In this document: positions 1 through 8,718 of the stretch, in pieces
How the letters are laid out: each line of letters starts with the position of its first letter
Position numbering within the stretch: position 1 is the first letter of the stretch
Assembly (NCBI GenBank): GCA_963995505.1
Contig: OZ023182.1
Span: forward strand, 12,020,707 to 12,084,706
Length of the DNA: 64,000 nt
Source: Hypericum androsaemum
Taxonomy: Eukaryota; Streptophyta; Magnoliopsida; Malpighiales; Hypericaceae
Direction: 5' to 3'
Position numbers and translations under genes: made by a program
The notes under the pieces: generated by a model
Databases searched by the model: none
Told to the model about the DNA's origin: nothing
Seen by the model: only the letters and a program-made list of their open reading frames with translations

Positions 1-95
1 TAGGAAGTGATCCGCATAAGTTCTACACCAGTATGGCGAACAAAAAGAAACCATCACTATCAGTATCCATATGGAACAAAGACATCAAAACATAC

Positions 96-848
96 CCTGT
101 ATCCCCTTCGAGCATGTTCAAAGAACAATTCAACGGAACGGCCAATCTTCCTGAACTCGGACAGCTTGAAAGTTCCCAACAACCTAACAATAAAGTGACA
201 GCGTACCAGATCAGATCACATCCAGGAAAAAAAGCAACAGAAGAAACACACATTGATCGCACCGTCTGGGAAAAGAAAAGAAATGCACTTGCACACACGA
301 CCGCTCCCTCTAACCAAACCATCACCCTAGCACCACAGAATAACATTAACAGAAAAGTAGGCATTAACACAAAACAATTCCAGAACCAAATGCTTCCAAT
401 GCCGTTAATCAAATCTCCTGACCTTGGCCGGGGAGGCCATAAAATAACCGCATTGCTCGTAAAGCTCGTCCAGAACAACGCCACCACTCGACTCCACCTC
501 GGATATAAGCTTCTTCACCAAGTTCCTCAACAACACCGCTCTACCTCCCTCACTACCCTGCATCAATAGCAACAACATTAACGCAATTTCCGAGTGTAAA
601 TTGAACCTTACCGATTGGGAGAGAGATGGTAATTAGAGGAACCTTACCGATTGGGATTGGGATTGGGATTGGGATTGGGATTGGGAAATACAATGGTCCA
701 ATATAAACCTCTGGACCTCCTCCGTGACGCGTCCCCCTCCACATAGCTTGGATATGTTGACCAGCGACACTGCGGGCTCCATCGCGAGGAAGGCCGAGAC
801 CAGCTCCAGCCCCGGCGGCGTCAACGGATCAAGGCCCCCGTGTCCCAT
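96..848 (-). CDS. EEF2KMT/FAM86-type lysine methyltransferase, N-terminal exons (partial gene)
   Basis: Three exons join in phase on the minus strand: 848-648 (ATG at 848, 67 codons, donor GTAAGG), 557-423 (45 codons, acceptor TTGATGCAG, donor GTCAGG) and 265-96 (170 nt, acceptor TTTTCCCAG, donor GTATGT). The peptide contains VLDELYEQCGYFMASPAK and, just before the last donor, LAVPLNCSLNMLEGDTG. I recognise these as the region ahead of the methyltransferase core in plant FAM86/EEF2KMT proteins, which trimethylate a lysine of elongation factor 2; the human protein has a similar DELYE segment. The SAM-binding core lies beyond the left edge, so catalysis cannot be assessed. Exon 1 ends in a Ser-Gln repeat encoded by a hexanucleotide microsatellite abutting the donor. 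Exon 3 could start at a later acceptor. Family assignment is from remembered resemblance only. Confidence 0.68.
649..686. repeat. (GATTGG)n hexanucleotide microsatellite at a splice donor
   Basis: About six perfect GATTGG units. On the minus strand they read TCC CAA and encode Ser-Gln repeats at the end of exon 1 of the methyltransferase gene, ending directly at its GTAAGG donor. A second copy of the boundary motif (ACCTTACCGATTGGGA on the plus strand) lies 36 bp further into the intron at about 605-620. A donor there would read through a TAA at 635-633, so only the first donor keeps the frame. Confidence 0.85.
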
Positions 849-914
849 CCAAACTTGCTATTTTTTGTGAGGGTTTAGGGTTCAATATGTTAACTAATAT
901 TTTTTCAAATTTTG

Positions 915-1297
915 TTCTCAAATTTTGTATAAAGTGATATTTTGTAATAAATATATATTTTTTAAGAATTCTAAATATATTTTAAAATACTAATTTGTGC
1001 TAGACTGACTTGTTTTGATAAATTTTATATAAATTTATATTCTCAACTGTCCTCAAATAGTCTTGTGATTACTTTATTGTTGTAAGAAAAAGTTTCAATC
1101 GAGTAAAACACTAAAATAACATTATAGGCCCGATTTTTTTTTATGACTTAACATAGACAACGTGATTTTTTGATATTTACATATATATTGCTGAAAAGCA
1201 CAATTTTATTATCTTTGTAGAAAAAAATGTTAATTTTTCTTATGTGAATTCTATAAAATAATATTTTTCTCCGATTCGAACAATATCACTTTAGAGA
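915..1297. mobile_element. Short TIR element (MITE-like), copy 1
   Basis: An AT-rich, non-coding segment with an 11-bp terminal inverted repeat, TAAAGTGATAT at 930-940 and ATATCACTTTA at 1283-1293. The whole segment is recognisably similar, in the same orientation, to 62262-62660: both carry a 'GCTAGA..TGCTTGTTT' block, a 'TTGTTGTAA' block, 'ATATATTGCT' and 'ATATTTTTCTCC' in the same order. Copy 1 is about 364 bp between TIR ends and copy 2 about 377 bp. Left-end similarity runs slightly outside the TIR, so the exact border and any target duplication are unclear. The superfamily is not assigned. Confidence 0.6.
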
Positions 1298-2146
1298 ATG
1301 TACCTACCATGTTGGATATCGCAAGTCCTGGTTGTTTTGGAATTGGTAACAGGGCAAAGCATATAAAAGCATCACCCATGGTTACCCGCGCTGAAGAAGT
1401 CATTGCTTCAAGCAAATGCAGAGTCGGGGAGAAAATAGTGCTTCGCTGTATTTGATTATGTTTCGTCTTTATTCAGCATCACACGACAAAAGACAGGCTC
1501 AGCTAATTCTCCACCCGTGAGCTCTTCTCAATTTGATTAACTGATTCTGGTAGGCTCATCGCATCGTTTGTTTTTTAAATATCTGATACCATAATTGAAT
1601 ATTGCCAGATCCTATTTAAATACATCTCTCTCAATAATATTTTTTAACCATAAGGCTTAAAACAAGAAGACACCGAAAGGGTCAAGAGGTAACAGATCCA
1701 TAGTGGCTGGACCCATGACCATGAGTCCGTGACATCTCTCACTTCTTTCGAGAAGAAGCCCACGAAAGAGGATACATATTGGAGTAAATAGGTGGCCAAA
1801 CCAAAAGACACCCAAGCAGTTATGCCATTCTTGGAAGGGAGGAGAACTTACTTATTTGCTTGGAAAATGGTATTGATGCCCTTACCCCAAGTTTTCTCTG
1901 GCCACTATAAATCATGCCATTACGTTATAACCAGATCCTTTTACCCTTTTTTTTTACAAGTACCAGATCTTTTTACCTTACAAATTTTTTTTTCAGATTC
2001 CACTTAAGTTTGGTCTAAGTGGATTATGACACCTTCATGGTATGATCATCAATCATCTAATACATGTGAGTGAGGATGCTTAAATGCAAACATATCCTAT
2101 TATTAGTGCATAAGACGTTGCTTTTGGCACCATCTTGCCTTCCCAC
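1298..2146. other. Intergenic, no gene recognised
   Basis: AT-rich sequence with short low-scoring ORFs only. I see no splice-supported coding potential and no terminal repeats. The right part leads into the promoter of the orphan GDSL exon. Confidence 0.5.
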
Positions 2147-2155
2147 TATAAAAAT
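2147..2155 (+). promoter_or_regulatory. TATA box ahead of the orphan GDSL exon
   Basis: TATAAAAAT lies 129 bp before the ATG at 2276, followed by a pyrimidine-rich leader (CTCTCTATCTCATC). The spacing fits a plant promoter with a leader of about 95 nt. The promoter looks intact although the gene behind it is truncated. Confidence 0.45.
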
Positions 2156-2275
2156 CAGGCCTATGCTATTTTTAGTGAGTAGTGCATAAGACCTCCTGAC
2201 CTCCACACCTTCTCTCTATCTCATCATTTCATCACTTTGTATCAACTTCTTCAGCATTTCTATGTACACCAAGCC

Positions 2276-2510
2276 ATGGCCCTAAAACTTTCTCTACTTT
2301 GTAGTCTAACTCTTATATCGATCCTCATACCCGCTGCCTATTCCGTTAATTTCCATTACCCGGCGGTGTTCAACTTCGGAGACTCGAACTCTGACACCGG
2401 AAACCTGGCCGCCGGACTCGGTTTCAGTCTCCCCCCACCGTATGGGCAAGTTCACTTCAAGTCTCCGACAGGAAGATTTTGTGATGGTCGGCTCATTGTG
2501 GATTTTCTAA
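2276..2510 (+). pseudogene. GDSL esterase/lipase, orphan first exon (truncated tandem copy)
   Basis: An ATG in good context (AAGCCATGGCC) opens a signal-peptide-like leader (MALKLSLLCSLTLISILI..). GDSL block I follows as FNFGDSNSDTGN, then YGQVHFKSPTGRFCDGRLIVDFL. A donor (CTAA|GTACAT) falls at the same codon and phase as exon 1 of the complete GDSL gene at 3496. No sequence resembling exons 2-5 (blocks III and V, Asp-x-x-His) occurs before the next gene's own start. It is therefore a first exon without a body, either a broken tandem duplicate or a copy whose remainder was lost. Splicing onto exon 2 of the downstream gene is formally possible because the phases match. Confidence 0.7.
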
Positions 2511-2784
2511 GTACATATTCCTTCTCTTATACAACAATGCGTTTTTTTTTATCTTGATTAGTTCGCTGTTGGCTAATGGCAGAAAGTGAACCAGCAAAAT
2601 AGCTTCAAGGGCGTACTCTTCACATTTTTCTTGACATGCTTCTTGTCTTACATACCATACATGCTTCATTGCTTTTTAAATTACATACTACATGTTTTCT
2701 TTCTTGTTTAATTAGTTATACTGAACTTTTTATGATGCCTTGCTTTTTTAAACGGATGAGATATATATTTTCTGGTCTATGATG

Positions 2785-3060
2785 CCATTAGAATCCTACA
2801 TCGGTTAGTGCAAGTGTGATGGACAGGTTGATCCCGTGCCTATTGTTGTGATCACATGACCACCATGGAGATTCTTGCACGTTGGCGAAGTCAAAGTCCG
2901 TGTAATTTTCGAACCGATGGGTCTCGTTTGAGGGGGCGTGTTGAGAATCTCATATTGGTTAGTACAAGTAGGATGAGTTAGTTTATAAGTGTTGAAAATT
3001 CATCAACTCATAACTTTAGAGTTTTGGGTTGAATATGGATATTTTAACACACAACACTGA
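2785..3060 (+). repeat. Transposon relic with two short direct repeats
   Basis: GAATCCTACATCGGTTAGTG..GTGTGATG near 2791 recurs as GAATCTCATATTGGTTAGTA..GTAGGATG near 2944, about 150 bp apart. The second is preceded by GGGGGCGTGTTGA. Motifs of the type 'tgttgagaatcycacatyggttag' are common in plant repeats that resemble LTR ends. No coding sequence or clear boundary is visible. It sits between the orphan GDSL exon and the complete GDSL gene and may mark the insertion that broke the tandem copy. Confidence 0.35.
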
Positions 3061-3495
3061 GCTAATTAATTCAGTTTTGAGTCAGACGAGAACTTTGAAA
3101 TGTGACAAAATTCTTCAAACTAATATATAATACGGTCCATAGTGCAAGGTTTAATTACCTGGTGTAAAAATCTGTCTTTAAAAAAAACACATACATCAAG
3201 AGTGACGACGTGATTCTTATAACTTCCAATTATTAACTTCATTTTCTCCACACCCTTTTCGTGGTCCATGTCTTAATGCAAACTTCAGTTGCACCTAAAA
3301 TGGCCAATCCACCAACCATCACCTTTTCATTTTTTTTCCTATCCTTCGGTTGGTAAATACATAAAAGAGTGCAAGATACTTCAACTTTGTTTTCTTTCCC
3401 TTTATTTCTCCCTCGTTAGCTGCTCTCCTTTTGATGAGAAACTTTGAGCTCTTTCCTCTTTTTCCTCCATAACCATCACCCAGTTCATTCACAAC

Positions 3496-5080
3496 ATGAG
3501 CAGTGTCCTAAGGCTATGCATCTTGTTCTCTATCTTCTTTCCTTTAGCACTGTCTATAGATTTCAACTTCCCTGCTGTTTTCAACTTTGGTGACTCGAAT
3601 TCCGACACGGGGAACCTCGTTGCGGGAGGAATCGAGATCATCAATCAGCCTTATGGGCAGATTTACTTTGGTAGTCCATCAGGGAGATACTGTGATGGAC
3701 GTCTCCTTATTGATTTCCTAAGTAAACCCAACAGTCCCTTCACTTGTTCTGGTTTCCCCTGTTTCCCCTGTTTCCTCTGTTTAATTTGTTTGCTTGATCC
3801 TATGCACACCTCACATTATAGTTATTGATCTTCGGAAATTATATAAAACAAATTTCATCATATGTTCATAATCTAGTAATCTCATCATTAATGTGTATTG
3901 TACGTGATTTGTACAGTGTACGAGATGGATCTTCCATTCCTAAATGCCTATTTGGAGTCAATTGGAGTCCCGAGTTTTCGTAGGGGATGCAACTTTGCTG
4001 CTGCAGCATCTACCATAATGCCAGCAACTGGGACATCTCTCAGCCCTTTCTCAATAGGGGTTCAAGTGAATCAGTTCTTGAGGTTCAAGTCTCGGGTTCT
4101 TGAATTGCTAGCAAAAGGTTTGTAAATCATCTGTCCAAATAAACATCAGAAAGGATATATTTCTCATGAGACACTAAATTCGGTTACAGGGAAGAAGCTT
4201 GACAAGTACTTGCCAGCGCAAGATTATTTCGACAAGGGTCTGTACATGTTCGATATCGGTCAGAATGATCTTGCTGGTGCATTTTATTCCAAAACATATG
4301 ATCAAATAGTTGCCTCCATTCCGACTATTCTGGTTGAATTTGAAAACGGAATCAAGGTCAGGTCAAATTCTGCTACTTTTGGAGAAAATGAAGAAAACAT
4401 TATTATGTTCTTGTTTGCTGATTGATTGGATTACTATTTGTAGAGACTGTATGATCAAGGAGGAAGGAACTTCTGGATACATAATACCGGTCCCCTTGGA
4501 TGCCTACCCCAGAATGTTGCTAAATTTGGCACTGATCCATCGAAGCTCGACGAGCTAGGCTGCGTAGATGGCCATAATCAAGCAGCCAAACTATTCAACT
4601 TGCAGCTTCATGCTCTTTGCAAAAAGCTGGAGGGCCAATATGCTGATTCAAATGTCACGTACGTGGATGTTTACACGATCAAATCCAATCTTATCGCCAA
4701 CTATTCTCGATATGGTAACTACAACTAAAACTATTCTCGATACGCAGACTCAAACTCATATCAAACAAAGTGGATGACGGATTAGTCTGGACATGTCTTA
4801 TTTTTTTGCAGGATTTGAGCAACCTATAATGGCATGTTGTGGCTACGGAGGACCACCCTTGAACTACGACTCCAGAATATCGTGCGGACAGACGAAAGTC
4901 ATCAATGGGACTACGACCACAGCTAAAGTATGCAACGACAGCACCGAGTATGTGAACTGGGATGGGATTCATTATACTGAGGCTGCAAACCAGTATGTCT
5001 CATCTCAGATACTAACAGGGAAATTCTCCGACCCACCTTTCTCGGATAACATGCCTTTTCTTCTCAATATAAAGTTCTGA
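3496..5080 (+). CDS. GDSL esterase/lipase, secreted, five exons, complete
   Basis: Exons 3496-3721, 3917-4117, 4190-4356, 4444-4714 and 4812-5080 join in phase to 377 aa. The N-terminus is a signal peptide (MSSVLRLCILFSIFFPLALS). SGNH blocks: FNFGDSNSDTGN (nucleophile Ser, block I), the GCNFAAAASTI oxyanion region, FDIGQNDLAG (block III, Asn), HNTGPLGCLP, and WDGIHYTEAAN near the C-terminus (Asp-x-x-His, block V). The FNFGDSNSDTG form and overall layout fit the ENOD8 / alpha-fucosidase-like branch of plant GDSL proteins. These are secreted to apoplast or vacuole and hydrolyse acyl esters; the substrate cannot be told from sequence. An AATAAAG signal lies about 95 bp after the stop (5177). All catalytic residues are present. 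The intron after exon 4 repeats 13 bp (ACTATTCTCGATA) of the exon end. Confidence 0.88.
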
Positions 5081-5387
5081 AGAGACCATATGCTTGCTAC
5101 AAGTTGCCTCAACCAATTGATTCATGATTTCTACCATTCATGTGTAAAGATTTCATGTTACTACTTGCTAGAAGCTAATAAAGAAAACTTCTGGCAAGTG
5201 ATGAATTGTCTAGCTTGATGGCATTTCAAAGTCCAAATCAAATTGATGAATTGTCAATTACAGCTGGATCTCAGACAGATAAGAAATTTCTCATTCGAAA
5301 CCTCAATACACAATATTTGCTCATGGGCACAACGGAAAAATCCATACTCATTCTCTGATAGGAAGTAGCTGAGCCAAAGGAGAGGGC

Positions 5388-6230
5388 CTATTTCTTGGAG
5401 ACATAGGCGTAATATTGCGCCATAGGTACAACGAAAGCAATTACCAGGAGACCACCAACCACTAGACCGAATTGTCCCCTTTTCTCATCTGTCTCTTCCC
5501 TGGACTTGAAGTTCGATTCCCGTTTATTATCCTTGAACTGGGACCGCTACTAGTCTCTTGGCACTGCTAGATATTGCTTCATTGTACCTCTCATCCATAG
5601 CCAACACTGCAATTTATAGGACATAGTTAACACATTGACTATTCAAGCTTACCGGGAAGATGTCAGCAGAACAATATAAAACAGATTCTCGGAAACAGGA
5701 GAATCGAGAACGGTTTCTCCAACTGCCTGGATAAATGCAGGGCCTCCTGTGATAGCCCCTTACTTCTGGCTGGTAACCAGCACCACAATCCCCTTGTTGT
5801 TTCCCTCTTCCACAGTGGGATACACCATTTCTCCAGAACTTGGTCAGCATACTCAAAAGCATCAGCCTTACTCTGCAACCATATTCATATTTATGCCTAA
5901 CAATATCAGACCATCTTCCTCAATATTCTCTCCTAGGCAACCATAAAGTCTTTAGACAAGATGAAAGGTAACAACTTGCTGCTTACAGTGAGCTGCTTCC
6001 TGGCAGTGATGAAGTTGATATTGATGCCCTTCCTAGACTCCAAATCAGACAGCAACTGCTTAAGATCAGACCTCGTCATTTTGCTAAGCACTTTAGCAAA
6101 TGAGTCCTTTGGTGGGTCCTCATTGAGCACACCATATTCAGATGCCAGTGCACCACTCCCACTTGCCAGGATTGGACTGAAGTTGAGTGCTACTGATATA
6201 TGGTAAGGGCTGCTGGGGGGCCTTGCTTGG
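5388..6230 (-). pseudogene. TLP18.3-like thylakoid lumen protein, broken gene copy
   Basis: On the minus strand, coding pieces match the order of plant TLP18.3 (TPM-domain thylakoid acid phosphatase, photosystem II repair). They are a lumen-targeting end (SGSGALASEYGVLNEDPPKDS), SDLKQLLSDLESRKGININF, SKADAFEYADQVLEKW, AMDERYNEAISSSAKRLVA, and a C-terminal membrane anchor GQFGLVVGGLLVIAFVVPM ending KK with TAG at 5388. Introns are kept (for example GTAAGC..TTGCAG around 5870-5965), so this is a DNA-level duplicate and not a retrocopy. Breaks: a short deletion after PPKDS, a 2-bp insertion after EKW near 5825, an in-frame stop (CAGAAGTAA) shortly after, and loss of a Gly/Pro-rich stretch before the last segment. 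No usable start with a transit peptide is visible. Confidence 0.72.
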
Positions 6231-6239
6231 CATGAGTTA

Positions 6240-6678
6240 ATCAGCTAGCAGCCTTTAGTATGGAAGTGGATGAGTGAAATGACTCTGAAGTTTGCCTTTT
6301 TAGGCAGCTGCAATTTTAACTTGGGCCAACCCACATTGCAAGCGGGTTAAGAGAATCCGCCGTTGCATGCCACGTCACCCAAAAACATCATATTTTAGCT
6401 CCCCGAGCCACTAAGTTCAAAAAATGTGCAAACAACAGAACTCAAAAAATGTTGTTTCTAAAATATAGGATCATAGCAATCCCATACAACAAAATGGTTT
6501 TGGAAAAAGTCTATTTTAGTACCCTGTGATATCGCACAAAATCACTTTAGTATCATGTGGTATAAAATCGATCAATATCAAATTAATTCCAATTTTGAAC
6601 ATCCCCTCTCTCCTCCTCCCTCTCTATCTTCTCTTTCTTTCTTTCCTCTCTCTCCTCCTTCCCCTCTCTTCTCTACCT
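6240..6678. other. Intergenic, pyrimidine-rich right part
   Basis: No gene recognised. Positions 6600-6675 are an almost pure C/T tract (CTCCTCCCTCTCTATCTTCTC..), directly left of the hAT insertion. Confidence 0.45.
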
Positions 6679-6686
6679 GGCGCACA

Positions 6687-8398
6687 TAGGAGTGAGCATT
6701 CGGATAATCCGAATCCGAATTATCCGAATTTCTCATTATCCAAAATATCCGAAATTACTATTTCTCGGTTCGAATCCGAATATTGAATTATCCGAAATCT
6801 GAAATCCGAGATTATTTCAGCTACGGATTCGGATAATCCGAATTTTAAAAAAATTAAAGCAAAATCAACGAAACTAACCCAAAACAGCTAAACACATTGA
6901 AGCAAAAAATTGATAAACTAACCTAGACACAACTAATCGAAAGCAACGAAAATGCAACAAGAAGAAATTAGTAAACTAACTCAGAGCACAGGTAACCCAA
7001 ATCAACGAAAAGCAACGAAATAATACTAACCCAAAGAACAACGTGTTCAGGTAAGAAATCTTTTGAGGAGGACAACGATATCATTCGAGTCGTGGCCTGC
7101 AGAGACAACCAGAGCTACGACTTCCAATAGAGGGAGTGGGATTTGAATATTTTAGAGACGATTTTAGTGTTTTAGAGTTTCAGAGCAATTTTTTTTAGAG
7201 ACTTTTCAGAAAATTTTTGTTTGAGTCGTGAACTCCTAATAATTTCTGACCTCTCAGGAAAATTAAAATATTTTGGGTCATTCTCTTTTTAATTAAGTTA
7301 ACAAAGAATGGGCCCAGCACGTTTTTAAGTTAGACTACCTGTATCGGCCAAGCGATCACCCCTAAACGACAAACGCCAAAATTTAAAAAAATTGGAAAAG
7401 TGAGGATTTTGGCCGAGCGGATCGACCAGCCGATCGACGCTCGCGAGCATTTTTTTTTCTTTTTCTTATCTTAATCTAATCCTAATTATACGTGGTACAA
7501 TATTATTCGTTGAAATAGATACTAGTAAATATTATTTTGTTGTAATAATTAATAATATCTTTTGATAAAAATAAAAAAATGAAAATTATTACACTTCGAA
7601 TAGAGCTCAATATTGACATATTTTGATACACAATCTTGTATTTCAACTTTGGACGCTTGTAACTTTGTCTAATATTAATTTCAAATATATTTTTGATATT
7701 CTTACACTTCGAATTTGGAAAAATTATAAACTAAAAAGTTGTAGATATACGTCTCACCTTCGCAAAGCAACTTGAATCAACTCAATCAGACTCCGAAATA
7801 AGAAGTTGTGACTCTCCAACCAAAACTCATCCTCGTAACTCACTCGACTATTGAATTCAAATGTATTTTCGACATCTATTTGTAGCTCGATTTATTTATT
7901 TCTAATTTTGTTTTCCAACTTTTGTAATCTTAATTTTGTTATTTTATTTTAATTTTTTTCATGTTACAATTATGGAAGTATAATTTTATATATTCATTGT
8001 AATTTATATGTAAACATAAATTAAATTATAGATAATATGTGAATGAGAGATAAATTAATTATTTATTTGGTGAGCGGATTGGATGAGATCACCAATAAAG
8101 ATGCTAAAAGATTGGGTTGGATTGAATAGTAATTTGATGAGAAAGAAATTAATTATTTATTGCGTGAGCGGATTGGATCCGCTCACCAATGTGGATAGTC
8201 TTAGGACTTCTAAGATAAATTTAAAAGTTTGGATATTCGGATAATCTAAATTTATGTTTTCTCCATTCAAATCTGAATCTGAAATAAAAATTACGTATAC
8301 TCCGAATTCTCCGAACACAAAATTATCCAAATTCGAATCCGAAAAAAATTCGGATACCAAATTCGGATATCGGATATCAGATTTTTTGCTCATCCCTA
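6687..8398. mobile_element. Non-autonomous hAT element with 8-bp target duplication
   Basis: Terminal inverted repeats TAGGAGTGAGCA (6687) and TGCTCATCCCTA (ending 8398) are flanked by GGCGCACA (6679-6686) and GGCGCACG (8399-8406), an 8-bp target duplication with one change, as expected for hAT. Both subterminal regions are packed with ATTCGGATAATCCGAATCC-type motifs in both orientations, typical of plant hAT ends. No transposase is encoded. About 868 bp of the 1712 bp belongs to a later nested insertion. Confidence 0.85.
7333..8200. mobile_element. Harbinger/Tourist-like element nested in the hAT element
   Basis: The ends are inverted: GACTACCTGTATCGGCCAAG at 7333, and on the other strand from 8200 GACTATCCACATTGGTGAG. 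The element is flanked by TTA at 7330-7332 and TTA at 8201-8203, the 3-bp target typical of PIF/Harbinger. The right end repeats itself: a 'GAGCGGATTGGATGAGATCACCAAT' block near 8070 and a 'GAGCGGATTGGATCCGCTCACCAAT' block near 8167. There is no coding sequence. The TIRs are moderately diverged. Confidence 0.7.
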
Positions 8399-8406
8399 GG
8401 CGCACG

Positions 8407-8718
8407 TCCACGTGGCGCATGTCATCAGAGAATGCTGATAAGGATGGTCCAGATAGCCGGGGAAGGTCTGGGCAGGACGGACAAAGTTCGGGCAACTGTC
8501 AATGGACCTAATTAATTTTAATTAGAATAAATTTACTTGATTGATCAATTTTATACTACAAAGTATTAAATAATTTTGTAGAGTATTACAGAATACTAAA
8601 GTAGATTTTTCTCAATAATTTTTATAAAGAAATGTATAAAATCCACAACTGAACCCTACCCCACATTATCTCTCCCTCCAAAATTTACGTACCATGAAAA
8701 TTAAAGTCACTCCCTCTC
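8407..8718 (+). promoter_or_regulatory. Upstream region of the PsbP-domain gene
   Basis: This short spacer between the hAT insertion and the ATG at 8719 must hold most of the promoter and leader. ACCATGAAAATT at 8692 gives an upstream ATG (8694) in a different frame whose 66-codon ORF overlaps the main start. It would be a repressive uORF if transcription starts upstream of it. No clear TATA box is assigned. A CACGTGG G-box-like core lies near 8410. Confidence 0.35.

Noticed and set aside
33..569. Plus-strand 178-codon open frame
   Set aside because: It overlaps exons 2 and 3 of the minus-strand EEF2KMT-like gene, whose spliced frame matches a known family; the plus frame matches nothing recognised.
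649..686. Interstitial telomeric repeat
   Set aside because: The unit is GATTGG (6 bp), not the plant telomere unit TTTAGGG.
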